From Bog-756 sp963725395 (GTDB lineage: Bacteria; Actinomycetota; Acidimicrobiia; Acidimicrobiales; RAAP-2): 64,000 bases of DNA. Under the pieces are notes generated by a model. That model saw only the letters and a program-made list of their open reading frames with translations, searched no databases and had not been told where the DNA came from. A program made the position numbers and the translations under genes. The stretch lies in the NCBI GenBank assembly GCA_963725395.1, contig CAVRYH010000003.1, forward strand, positions 62,001 to 126,000, given 5' to 3'. This document shows positions 16,913 to 25,425 of this stretch, in pieces; position 1 is the stretch's first letter; the number at the start of each line of letters is the position of its first letter.

Positions 16913-17905
16913 ATGAGCACGGACATCGGGACAGTCGGAGCTGAACCGGCACTGCCCGAGGGCCTGGCGCGACCTTCCGTCGACGAGGCCGTCGCCACGG
17001 CGCGGAAACTCCACCACGCCCTGTCGAGCGTCCTGCTCGGCACACCGAGGGCGGTGACCTTCGCGGTGGTGGCCGCCCTGTCCGGCAACCACCTGCTCAT
17101 CGAGGACGTTCCCGGGGTGGGCAAGACGGTGATGGCCCGCGCCCTGGCCACCGCCCTCGGTGTTCAGTTGTCCCGGGTCCAGGGCAACCCGGATCTGCTC
17201 CCCTCCGACGTGACCGGGACGACCGTGTACTCGCCGGACACCGCCACCTGGGAGTTCCGGCCGGGCCCGGTGTTCGGGCACGTCGTGCTGCTCGACGAGC
17301 TCAACCGGACCCCGCCGCGCACCCAGTCCGCGCTGCTCGAGGCCATGGAGGAGCAACAGGTGTCGGTGGACGGCGAATCATGGCCGCTCCCCCGACCCCA
17401 CCTGGTCATCGGCACCCAGAACCCCATCGGCCAGCTCGGCACCTACCCGCTGGTGGAGAGCCAGCTCGACCGGTTCGGCGTGTCCACCTCCATCGGCTAC
17501 CCCGATGCCGACGTGGAGACGAGGCTCGTCCTGCACAACGGAGGTCGCTACGCCCTCGATGCCCTGGTGCCGGTCGCCGATCCCGTCCAGTGGGACCGGG
17601 CCATCAGCGCCACCGCCATGGTCCAGGTGGTCACCGCGGTGGCGGAGTACGCGGTGTCCCTGGTCAGGGCCACCCGCAGCGCCGGCACCGTGCGTCTCGG
17701 CGCCAGTCCGCGGGCGGCGATCTCCCTGATCCGGTCGGCCCAGGCCTACGCCGTGCTCAACGCACGGGCCTACGTCACGCCCCAGGACGTCCAGGCCGTG
17801 GCCGTGGCCTGCCTCTCCCACCGGCTGGTGGCCGAGGGGAGCGGTGCGGAGGGGCCGAGCGTGGTGGCCCGCATCATCGCCGAGGCGCCCGTCCCTGTGA
17901 CGTGA
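16913..17905 (+). CDS. MoxR-family AAA+ ATPase
   Basis: This 330-residue ATPase has Walker A (DVPGVGKTVMARAL), Walker B (VVLLDELNRTPPRTQSALLEAMEE), sensor-1 (VIGTQNP) and an arginine-finger region. MoxR proteins act as chaperone-like ATPases that help mature or insert partner proteins. Here it is the first gene of a MoxR, DUF58 and transglutaminase operon, a common actinobacterial set. AGGGGA seven bases upstream supports the ATG at 16913. Its stop overlaps the GTG of the DUF58 gene. Confidence 0.92.
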   Translation: MSTDIGTVGAEPALPEGLARPSVDEAVATARKLHHALSSVLLGTPRAVTFAVVAALSGNHLLIEDVPGVGKTVMARALATALGVQLSRVQGNPDLLPSDVTGTTVYSPDTATWEFRPGPVFGHVVLLDELNRTPPRTQSALLEAMEEQQVSVDGESWPLPRPHLVIGTQNPIGQLGTYPLVESQLDRFGVSTSIGYPDADVETRLVLHNGGRYALDALVPVADPVQWDRAISATAMVQVVTAVAEYAVSLVRATRSAGTVRLGASPRAAISLIRSAQAYAVLNARAYVTPQDVQAVAVACLSHRLVAEGSGAEGPSVVARIIAEAPVPVT

Positions 17906-19071
17906 GCCAGCCCGATCCCGGTCACGACAGCTCGGTGGGCCGGACGGCGGCCGCCGTCGCCGCCGGACTGGTGGGCGGGGTCGCCGGGGTGGTCATCACG
18001 CGGGCGATCTTCGGACCGGGTGCGCTCCTCATCGGCGCCGGCATCGGCCTGGCCGTGATGGTGTCGGGCATGGTCCTCTCCTGGGAGCTCTCGGTGACCC
18101 GTCGCAGACGGTCCCTACCCGCCGGGAAGAGGATCCGGAGGCACATCCACCCGGTGGCCTGGTTCGGCCCGGTGGCCGGCAGCGTCGTGGCCATGCTGGC
18201 GTGGGCCGGCGTGGCCCACTCCAGCGGATCGGGCTGGGTGCAGGCCGTCGGCGCGCTCCTGGCTGCGGTCCTGGTCGTCGGGCTGGTCATGCCGGCGTTC
18301 CCGGCCCATCGCGCCTCGCTCACGTGCACGGCCTCGCCGTCGGACGGCGAGGCCGGCCGGACGGCCACCTTGACCATGCTGGCCAACGGGCCGATCCGGA
18401 TCCGCCCGAGGAACCCCTCGGGTCCAGTCGTGCGCGCCGAAGGGGCTCCCCACGGCTTCCGCCAGGTCGACGTGGACCTTCTCCCCGAGCGGCGGGGCGT
18501 GGTGGAGTCGGTGGTCGTCGAAGTCGCCTCCTGTGCGCCCTTCGGGATCCTGTGGTGGGCCCGGGAGATCGAGGTGCCACTCCCCCGCCCCCTGCACGTG
18601 GCGCCCCGGGCCGGGCGCGCCGGTCGTCTCGGGTCCGAACAGGACCACCCTCCGGGCGAGGCACCGGTCTGGGCCGCCTCCACGACGGGCGAGCCCCGCG
18701 GCGTCCGGCCGTACCGGCCCGGCGATCCGAGGCGGTCGGTGCACTGGCCGGCGACGTCGCACACCGGGTCCCTCATGGTCAGAGAGACCGAACGGCAGAC
18801 CGACGATCCCGTCGTGGTCGACGTGAAACTCCCCGTCGACGCCGTCGAGGCCGAGGCGGTGTCCGAGCGGGCGATGGCGACGGTCGGCCGTGAACTCGCC
18901 CGGGGGAGGACGGTGATCCTCGGAACCCTGGAGGCCGACGGCCACGTGACCCGGCCCGTGCGCGACCGCGTCGACCTCGGGCGACGGCTGGCCCGGGCCG
19001 TGTCGCCTCCCTCTGCGCTCACACTCCTCGAGCCCGATGGGGGTCGACGCCCGGAACGGGGCCGGCGATGA
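17902..19071 (+). CDS. DUF58 membrane protein
   Basis: This 389-residue protein is the usual MoxR partner. Two pairs of hydrophobic segments lie in the first 130 residues (AAAVAAGLVGGVAGVVI and GALLIGAGIGLAVMVSG; AGSVVAMLAWAGVA and VGALLAAVLVVGLVM). A soluble region follows, containing the DUF58 signature GEPRGVRPYRPGDPRRSVHWPATSHTG abbreviated here as RPYRPGDPRRSVHW. The GTG start overlaps the moxR stop and the stop overlaps the transglutaminase ATG (ATGA), so all three are coupled. A role in cell-envelope biogenesis is generally assumed for this gene set; the exact activity is unknown. Confidence 0.85.
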   Translation: MSQPDPGHDSSVGRTAAAVAAGLVGGVAGVVITRAIFGPGALLIGAGIGLAVMVSGMVLSWELSVTRRRRSLPAGKRIRRHIHPVAWFGPVAGSVVAMLAWAGVAHSSGSGWVQAVGALLAAVLVVGLVMPAFPAHRASLTCTASPSDGEAGRTATLTMLANGPIRIRPRNPSGPVVRAEGAPHGFRQVDVDLLPERRGVVESVVVEVASCAPFGILWWAREIEVPLPRPLHVAPRAGRAGRLGSEQDHPPGEAPVWAASTTGEPRGVRPYRPGDPRRSVHWPATSHTGSLMVRETERQTDDPVVVDVKLPVDAVEAEAVSERAMATVGRELARGRTVILGTLEADGHVTRPVRDRVDLGRRLARAVSPPSALTLLEPDGGRRPERGRR

Positions 19072-21239
19072 CCCTGTGGCAGCGGGTCGTCCAGGCCAAC
19101 CGGCCGGGCCCCCCGGAGCACTCGATCCCCTTCCGCGTGGCTTCGACCGCCGCGGTGGTGGTCTCGGTGGGGGCCTGCTGGAGCCAGGGCGAGCTCAGCG
19201 CCTCCTACTCCCTGTTCGCCGTGGCCGCCACCGTGGCCGGCAACGTGCTGTCCTACCGGCGTCGGGCCGACCCGTGGGCCGTGGTCAAACCCATCCTCGC
19301 CGTGTGCGCGGTGGGCGGGTTCGTTTGGTTCATCGCCCGGGTGAGCCATGCCGCCACGCCGGGCGACATCTCCACGGTGGAAGGGCCCCTGGCCGTGTTG
19401 TTCGCCTGGGTGCTGTGCACCCACGCCTTCGATGTCCCCGCCCGGCGCGACGTCGCCTACTCCCTGGCCGGCTCGGCGGCCCTGATGGCGGTGGCCGCTG
19501 CCCAGTCGGTCGACCTGACCCTCGGGATCTACGTGGTGGCCTGGGTGATCTGCGGCGTGTGGGGCCTCGTCGCCATGTGGCAGTCGATGTCGGGGGCCCG
19601 AGGTGTCCCCTGGGGCACACTGTCCGCCGCCGGCGTGGCCGTGGCCGTGGTGGCCGTCCTCCTGGTCGCCCTCCTCCCGGCCCCGACCGTGTCCACCTCG
19701 CTGATCTTCCCCTCTTCCTCGGTGAACTCCTCGCCTGTCGACACCCCGAACGACCTGACCGACGGATCCCCCTCGCTCCCGGCGCACACGGCCAGCCCGA
19801 CGGGTCGCACGGGCGTCGGTGGCTACCTCGGTTTCGCCAAGTCGCTCGACACCGGGGTGAGGGCCTCGCTCGGCAACGAGACGATCATGCGGGTACGGGC
19901 CACCCAGCCTTCGTACTGGGTGGGCCAGACCTACGACACCTGGGACGGCGAGAGCTGGACATCGACCCCGGTCAGCGGCAGGGGCGTGGTCAGGCTGGAG
20001 ACCGGCTCACCCTTCGACATCACCCTGAGCAACGACCAGCAGGCGTTGGCGTCGACGGGATCAACCGACGTGCAGACGTTCTACCTCGCCCAGTCCGGCC
20101 CGAACCTGGTGTTCCATGCGGACAACGCCCAACGGGTCTACATCCAGTCGCGATCGTTGTTCCTCACCGGGGACGGGACCATCGTGTCCGCCGCGTCCAT
20201 GGGGGAGGGCACGGTCTACACCGTGGTGTCCGACGACACGACCGCCACCGCTCAGGAACTCCGGGATGCCACCACGCCGCTTCCCGCCACCTACCCCGGG
20301 ACGCTCGACCGCCTCCCCCTCGACGAAGAGGAGCGGTTCCTCCAGCTCCCGCACCCCTACCCCCGCGTCGAGGCACTCGCCCGGGCCATCACCGCCGGCA
20401 TCGGCTCACCGGGTGACGACGACCCCTTCACCTACGACAAGGTGGAGGCCATCGAACGGTGGATGTCCTCGCACGTGACCTACACCACCGACATCCCCCC
20501 TCTCCCGGCCGGGGCCGACGCCGTCGACAACTTCCTCTTCGGCAGCCGTCGCGGCTACTGCGAGCAGATCTCCACCGCCACCGTGGTCATGCTCCGGTCG
20601 CTGGGCATCGCCTCCCGGGAGACCGTGGGCTACGTGCCGGGCTCGTACAACCCGATCACCGACCTCTACGACGTGCAGGCGAAGGACGCCCATGCCTGGG
20701 TCCAGGTGTGGTTCCCCGGCTACGGCTGGCAGAATTTCGACCCGACGGCGAACGTCCCCCTCGCCAACCCCAGCCCCGGCTCGGTGCTCGCCACCACGGC
20801 CGGCCACACCCTGGCCCGTCTGCCGTGGATACCCATCGGGATCGCCGTCGGCGTCGCCGGCGGGCTCGTCGTCGTGCGCCGGCGTCGGCTGCGTCGCCCC
20901 GCCACCTGGGCCCACCAGGTGGCGGCCGACCTGGAGCGGGGCGGCCTCAGGCTCGGGAGGAGGCGACGGGCGGACGAGACGCTGACGGCCTACGGTGAGC
21001 GGCTCGCCGTGGCCGATCCCTCACGCGCCGAAGGGCTCCTGTGGACCACCCGGCTGGTCGAACGGTGCACCTACGGAGGCGTCGAGCCTTCGGCCGACCA
21101 GATCGCCGGCGCCCTGGCCTTCACCCGGGGGTTCAGGCGCCGACACCCACCGACGGCTCCACCGGGCCCGGTCGGTCAGGACCCGGCGACGGCGAGCGCC
21201 TCGTCGAACGAGGCGCCGGCCATCAGCAGCGGCCGGTAG
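19068..21239 (+). CDS. Transglutaminase-like membrane protein (TgpA type)
   Basis: This 723-residue protein has about six hydrophobic segments in the first 220 residues, a large extracytoplasmic domain and one further transmembrane segment (IPIGIAVGVAGGLVVV) before a cytoplasmic tail. The catalytic triad of the transglutaminase/cysteine-protease fold is visible: Cys in RRGYCEQIST, His in KDAHAWVQVW and Asp in NFDPTA. It ends the MoxR-DUF58 operon, the same organisation as TgpA-type proteins. The ATG overlaps the DUF58 stop. Its last 64 bases overlap the 3' end of the convergent flavin reductase gene. Substrate unknown. Confidence 0.88.
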   Translation: MTLWQRVVQANRPGPPEHSIPFRVASTAAVVVSVGACWSQGELSASYSLFAVAATVAGNVLSYRRRADPWAVVKPILAVCAVGGFVWFIARVSHAATPGDISTVEGPLAVLFAWVLCTHAFDVPARRDVAYSLAGSAALMAVAAAQSVDLTLGIYVVAWVICGVWGLVAMWQSMSGARGVPWGTLSAAGVAVAVVAVLLVALLPAPTVSTSLIFPSSSVNSSPVDTPNDLTDGSPSLPAHTASPTGRTGVGGYLGFAKSLDTGVRASLGNETIMRVRATQPSYWVGQTYDTWDGESWTSTPVSGRGVVRLETGSPFDITLSNDQQALASTGSTDVQTFYLAQSGPNLVFHADNAQRVYIQSRSLFLTGDGTIVSAASMGEGTVYTVVSDDTTATAQELRDATTPLPATYPGTLDRLPLDEEERFLQLPHPYPRVEALARAITAGIGSPGDDDPFTYDKVEAIERWMSSHVTYTTDIPPLPAGADAVDNFLFGSRRGYCEQISTATVVMLRSLGIASRETVGYVPGSYNPITDLYDVQAKDAHAWVQVWFPGYGWQNFDPTANVPLANPSPGSVLATTAGHTLARLPWIPIGIAVGVAGGLVVVRRRRLRRPATWAHQVAADLERGGLRLGRRRRADETLTAYGERLAVADPSRAEGLLWTTRLVERCTYGGVEPSADQIAGALAFTRGFRRRHPPTAPPGPVGQDPATASASSNEAPAISSGR

Positions 21240-22420
21240 GCCATCAGCTGCCGGGGCTGGCTGAAGGCCAGTGCGGCCCGTAGCCGGTCGCCCCGCCGGT
21301 ACAGGGCTACGAACCTGCCCTCGTCGGTGGAGCCGTTCGCCACCACCACCTCGTCCTCCGGGCCGGGGAGCCCGATGACCTGGATCTTGGTCTTGTACTG
21401 GTCCGACCAGAAGAAGGGGACGGGGTCGTAGCGCTGGGCCGCCGCCGTTCCGGCCATGAGATTACGGGCGGCGGCGGCACCCCCCTCGGCGGCATTCGTC
21501 CAGTGCTCGACCCGTAGGTGCTCGCCGAGGGACGGGTGGCGCCACCGGACCACGTCCCCCGCCGCCACCACACGGTCGCCGGCGAACAGCGCCTCGTCGC
21601 AGACCACCCCGTCCTCGATGGTCAGGCCCGAGCCCTCGAGCCACTCCACCGCGGGGGTTACCCCGATGCCCACCACCACCAGGTCGGCGTCAAGCTCGCT
21701 CCCGTCGGCCAGGTGGACCACCACCGGGTGGGGCGCCCCGGCGGGAGCGGAGAGCCCGGCCACGCCGACACCGGTGCGCAGGGTCACGCCCTCGGACCGG
21801 TGGAGACGGGCCAACTCCTCGCCCATCTGCACGCCCAGCACCCCGGCGAGGGGTGTGGGCAGTGCCTCGACCACGGTGACCGAGGCCCCGAGCCCGTGGC
21901 AGGTGGCGGCCACCTCCGAGCCGATGAACCCGGCCCCGATGACCACGACCTTCGCCCCCTCCCCCGCCGCGGCCAGATCCGCCCGGATGGCCAGGCAGTC
22001 GTCGAGGGTGCGCAGCGGCCGCACCGTCGGCATGGCCTCGGTGCCGGGGAGTGGCCGCGGTGCCGTCCCGGTGGCCACGATCAGGCCGTCGAAGTGCAGA
22101 TCGTTCCCGTCGCTCAGGGTCACCACCCGGGCATCGGTGTCGAGCGACGTGGCCCGCCGGCCCAACCGGAATTCGAGTCCCAGGGTGTCGAGCTTGTCCG
22201 GGGCGTGGTGATGGATCCGGGCCACGTCCCACGTCCCCGCCAGGAGCTGCTTGGACAGAGGCGGTCGGTCGTAGGGGGCGTGGATCTCGTCGCCGACGAT
22301 GATCACCGGACCGGTGTGACCCTCGTGGCGGAGCTCCTCGGCCGCCCGCAGCCCGGCCAGCGAGGCTCCGACCACGACGATGGTCGAGTCGGGCGGTTGG
22401 GGTTCGCTCATGGCCGGCAT
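21176..22420 (-). CDS. FAD/NAD-dependent ferredoxin or rubredoxin reductase
   Basis: This 414-residue pyridine-nucleotide disulfide-type reductase belongs to the oxygenase-coupled NADH-ferredoxin reductase group. FAD binding is shown by TIVVVGASLAGLRAAEELR and by AGDVVRWRHP near the C-terminus. NADH binding is shown by VVVIGAGFIGSEVAATC. The segment APYDRPPLSKQLLAG is typical of this group. No redox-active CxxC is present, as expected. It passes electrons from NADH to a ferredoxin or rubredoxin partner, which is not encoded next door. Candidate starts are 22420 or 22411; neither has a clear ribosome-binding site. The next gene upstream on the same strand is an MBL-fold hydrolase 65 bases away. 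Confidence 0.88.
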   Translation of the reverse strand: MPAMSEPQPPDSTIVVVGASLAGLRAAEELRHEGHTGPVIIVGDEIHAPYDRPPLSKQLLAGTWDVARIHHHAPDKLDTLGLEFRLGRRATSLDTDARVVTLSDGNDLHFDGLIVATGTAPRPLPGTEAMPTVRPLRTLDDCLAIRADLAAAGEGAKVVVIGAGFIGSEVAATCHGLGASVTVVEALPTPLAGVLGVQMGEELARLHRSEGVTLRTGVGVAGLSAPAGAPHPVVVHLADGSELDADLVVVGIGVTPAVEWLEGSGLTIEDGVVCDEALFAGDRVVAAGDVVRWRHPSLGEHLRVEHWTNAAEGGAAAARNLMAGTAAAQRYDPVPFFWSDQYKTKIQVIGLPGPEDEVVVANGSTDEGRFVALYRRGDRLRAALAFSQPRQLMAYRPLLMAGASFDEALAVAGS

Positions 22421-22485
22421 CGTAGGCCCGGCACCCCGGTCACCCGGGCCGCCACGCGGCGCGACTGCTCACCGGGCCGAGCCGA

Positions 22486-23235
22486 TCACCGGCCGAACAT
22501 GGTCATCCACTGCTCGGGCGTGCGCAGTCGGAAGACGTAATTGTGCGACCGGGTGTGCCCCATGGTGTCGAAGGGCTCGGGTGAGTAGAGGTGGCCGGGG
22601 TACAGCACCGTGTCGTCGGGCACGCGGGCCAGCCGCGTGGTGAGGGACTCGTACATGGCTTCGGGGTCCCCACCCGGCAGGTCGGTCCGCCCACAACCGT
22701 CGAGGAAGAGCGTGTCGCCGGCGATGAGACGACCGTCGACGAGAAAGCACTGGCTGCCGGGGGTGTGACCCGGGGTGTGAAGCAACCTGATGGGGATGGC
22801 GCCGACGTCGATCACGTCCCCCCCGGCGTGGGTGACGAGGTCGTCCACCCCCACGCCGGTGGATCGGGCCACCCACGGGGCCTCGTCCGCCTGGACGTGG
22901 ACCGGCACCGGTGCCACCTCGAGCAGCCGGGTGATGCCCTCGATGCCCCAGCCCATCATGTCGCCCCCGACATGATCCGGGTGGTAGTGGGTGGCCAGCG
23001 CACCGACACACCTCATGTCGTCGGCGGCCAGGACCCCGAGGAGCTCGTCGACGCCGTAGGCGGGATCGACGACAACCGCCTCGCCGGTCACCCGGTCACC
23101 GAGCAGGTAGACGAAATTGACCATCTGGCGGGCGACCTGGTCGTCAGCGGCGAAGTCGCGCCCGGCGAGCAGTTGGCGGAAATAGAGTCGGTCGTCGGTG
23201 GGGACGGCGGTCGGGTTCGTGGTGGCGTCGGTCAC
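22486..23235 (-). CDS. Metallo-beta-lactamase-fold hydrolase (glyoxalase II/ETHE1-like)
   Basis: This 249-residue protein has the binuclear metal motif THYHPDHVGG, the second histidine in LLHTPGHTPGSQ, the bridging aspartate in IAGDTLFLDGCGRTDLPGGD and the last histidine in LYPGHLYS. GCGRTD is typical of glyoxalase II-like and persulfide-dioxygenase-like branches. It probably hydrolyses a thioester or oxidises a persulfide. The GTG at 23235 is used as start. The segment between the first and second metal motifs is longer than in ETHE1, so the branch is uncertain. It may be co-transcribed with the flavin reductase downstream. Confidence 0.82.
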   Translation of the reverse strand: MTDATTNPTAVPTDDRLYFRQLLAGRDFAADDQVARQMVNFVYLLGDRVTGEAVVVDPAYGVDELLGVLAADDMRCVGALATHYHPDHVGGDMMGWGIEGITRLLEVAPVPVHVQADEAPWVARSTGVGVDDLVTHAGGDVIDVGAIPIRLLHTPGHTPGSQCFLVDGRLIAGDTLFLDGCGRTDLPGGDPEAMYESLTTRLARVPDDTVLYPGHLYSPEPFDTMGHTRSHNYVFRLRTPEQWMTMFGR

Positions 23236-23427
23236 CGGACCACCTTACGGGGGGAGGCACCGATGGTGGTGCGGCACCGAACGGGTCCGTTCGGGCGCTG
23301 TCGGGTCAGCGGGCTACCATCGACCTGTCCGACGCCGGTCGGCGCCGCGGGCTGCGGCCTGGTCGATCCGGGGGAGTCCGGTGCGTGCACGACGGCGCCC
23401 GAACGGGAGTGAAGGGGAGGCATCGCC

Positions 23428-25029
23428 ATGGACGAACCGGAAACGAACCCCCGCCGGAGCGACGACCCTGCGTACCGGACCGCCACCTCCATGCTTCGCC
23501 GGTGGGCGGCCGAGACCCCGGATGCGCCCATGCTGACCATGGGGGACGTCACCCTCACGTGGGCGGAGCTCTACGAGCGCGCCAAACAGGTGAGTCGGGA
23601 GCTGTCCTCGGCCGGGGTCTCGGTCGGTGACCGGGTCGCCTTCCTCGACAAGAACGGGATCGGGTACTTCGAGGTCTTGTTCGGGTGCGCCCTCATGGGG
23701 GCCGTCAGCGTGGCGGTCAACTGGAGGCTGGCCCCCGCCGAGGTGGCCGCCATCGTCGACGACGCCCGGGCCCCGGTGCTCTTCTACGGCCCCGAGTTCG
23801 AAGCCACGGTCAAAGAGATCGCCCCCGTCACGGGCTCGGTCCGCCAGTGGGTGCCGCTCGGAGGTCTCGCCGAGTGGCGTGACCCTACGGGCCGGGGTAG
23901 GGCGGACGACCCCGGTTTCGAGCCGGGACCCGACGACGTGGTCATGCAGCTCTACACCTCGGGCACCACCGGCCTGCCCAAAGGGGCGATGATCTCCGGC
24001 CGCAACGTCTCGTGCATCCTGGGCGAGGCCGACCGTGTCTTCCACATCGGCCCGGACACGATCTCGCTCGTGGCCATGCCCCTGTTCCACATCGGGGGAT
24101 CCGGCTGGGCGCTCTGTGGGATGTCCCACGGCGGCCATTCGGTGATCATCCGGGACCTCGACCCCGCCGAGGCCCTGCGCCTGATCGAACGGCACCGCGT
24201 CACCGAGACCTTCGTCGTGCCCGCGGTACTGATGTTCTTGTTGTCCACACCCGAGCTGGCGGACGCCGACGTGTCGTCCCTCCGTACCGTGTTCTACGGC
24301 GCATCGCCCATCACCGAGGACGTCCTGGTCCGGTCCATGGCCGCCCTCGGCTGTGACTTCGCCCAGGTCTACGGTCTGACCGAGACGACGGGGGCCATCA
24401 CCTCCCTCATGCCCGGCGACCACGATCCCGACGGGCCGCGGGCGGCACTGCTGCGCTCGGCCGGCCGGCCCTTCGACCACGTGGAGTTGCGCATCGTCGA
24501 CGCCGGGTCCGGCGAAGATCTCCTGCCCGGCGAGGTGGGCGAGGTGTGGGCACGCTCGGACCAGAACATGCTGGGCTACTGGAACAAACCCGATGAGACG
24601 GCCGCGGTCCTCTCCGACGACGGATGGTTCCGGACCGGTGACGCCGGCTGGATCGACGGGGACGGCTATCTCTTCTTGCACGACAGGATCAAGGACATGA
24701 TCGTGTCGGGCGGCGAGAACGTGTACCCGGCCGAGGTGGAGAACGCCCTCCTCGCCCATCCCAGCGTCGCCGACGCCGCGGTGATCGGGGTACCCGACGA
24801 GAAGTGGGGCGAGACGGTGAAGGCCGTGGTGGTCAGGACACCCGGCGCCCCCGACGATGAGGCGCTGGCGGCCGACATCATCGCCGACACGCGGACTCGT
24901 CTGGCCCACTACAAGTGCCCCACCTCGGTCGACTTCGTGGAGGCGCTCCCCCGCAACCCGTCGGGCAAGGTGCTCAAGCGCGACCTTCGCCTGCCCTACT
25001 GGGAGGAAAGCGAGCGCAACATCAACTGA
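23428..25029 (+). CDS. Long-chain fatty-acyl-CoA synthetase (FadD-type)
   Basis: This 533-residue adenylate-forming enzyme has P-loop YTSGTTGLPKG, QVYGLTETTG, the hinge region WFRTGDAGWIDGDGYLFLHDRIKDM, and the C-terminal lysine motif NPSGKVLKRDLR. All catalytic motifs are intact, so it should form acyl-AMP and then acyl-CoA. GGGAGG lies upstream of the ATG at 23428. It stands alone on the plus strand between the divergent MBL hydrolase and the convergent exonuclease VII genes. The substrate is unknown. It is clearly distinct from the FadD3-like enzyme at the left of the window. Confidence 0.9.
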   Translation: MDEPETNPRRSDDPAYRTATSMLRRWAAETPDAPMLTMGDVTLTWAELYERAKQVSRELSSAGVSVGDRVAFLDKNGIGYFEVLFGCALMGAVSVAVNWRLAPAEVAAIVDDARAPVLFYGPEFEATVKEIAPVTGSVRQWVPLGGLAEWRDPTGRGRADDPGFEPGPDDVVMQLYTSGTTGLPKGAMISGRNVSCILGEADRVFHIGPDTISLVAMPLFHIGGSGWALCGMSHGGHSVIIRDLDPAEALRLIERHRVTETFVVPAVLMFLLSTPELADADVSSLRTVFYGASPITEDVLVRSMAALGCDFAQVYGLTETTGAITSLMPGDHDPDGPRAALLRSAGRPFDHVELRIVDAGSGEDLLPGEVGEVWARSDQNMLGYWNKPDETAAVLSDDGWFRTGDAGWIDGDGYLFLHDRIKDMIVSGGENVYPAEVENALLAHPSVADAAVIGVPDEKWGETVKAVVVRTPGAPDDEALAADIIADTRTRLAHYKCPTSVDFVEALPRNPSGKVLKRDLRLPYWEESERNIN

Positions 25030-25032
25030 GGT

Positions 25033-25066
25033 AACCGGGCCGGGCCCGGAGGGCGCCGGGCCGGTT
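25033..25066. terminator. GC-rich hairpin between convergent genes
   Basis: An imperfect dyad starting AACCGGGCC and ending GGGCCGGTT occupies most of the 45 bases between the acyl-CoA synthetase stop and the xseB stop. A bidirectional terminator is the natural reading, but the pairing is imperfect and there is no T-run. Confidence 0.4.
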
Positions 25067-25074
25067 GGTCGGTG

Positions 25075-25425
25075 TCAGAACAGGCCGGGCGACGACGGGT
25101 CGTCGTCATCCTCCCGCAGTTCCTCCCCCACGTCGATCTCGATCACCTCGACCACGGCATCGGCCTGACCGATCGCCTCCAGTCGGGGGACCAGCTCCTC
25201 CACCCGGATCCGGGTCTTCTTGAGCCGCCGGTCGAGTTCGTCGACGATGTCGGTGGCCCGCTGCAGCTGATCGACCAGCCGGTCGACGTCGATGACACCG
25301 GTCTCGAACTCCTCGATGATGGCATCGAGCTCGGCCCCGGCGTCCGAGTAGCTCAGGTCGCCCACACCGGGTGCGTCGTCGTTGGGGTCGGAGGTGCTGC
25401 GTCCACCTCCCCGTGTCGTTGCCAT
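25075..25425 (-). CDS. xseB: Exodeoxyribonuclease VII small subunit
   Basis: This 116-residue protein contains the XseB helical hairpin SYSDAGAELDAIIEEFETG, then IDVDRLVDQLQRATDIVDEL and LKKTRIRVEEL. It binds the large subunit and supports exonuclease VII, which degrades single-stranded DNA in repair. Both termini are longer and more acidic than usual (tail GEELREDDDDPSS). The ATG shares one base with the xseA stop (TGATG on the coding strand), so the two subunits are coupled, as in most bacteria. Confidence 0.9.
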   Translation of the reverse strand: MATTRGGGRSTSDPNDDAPGVGDLSYSDAGAELDAIIEEFETGVIDVDRLVDQLQRATDIVDELDRRLKKTRIRVEELVPRLEAIGQADAVVEVIEIDVGEELREDDDDPSSPGLF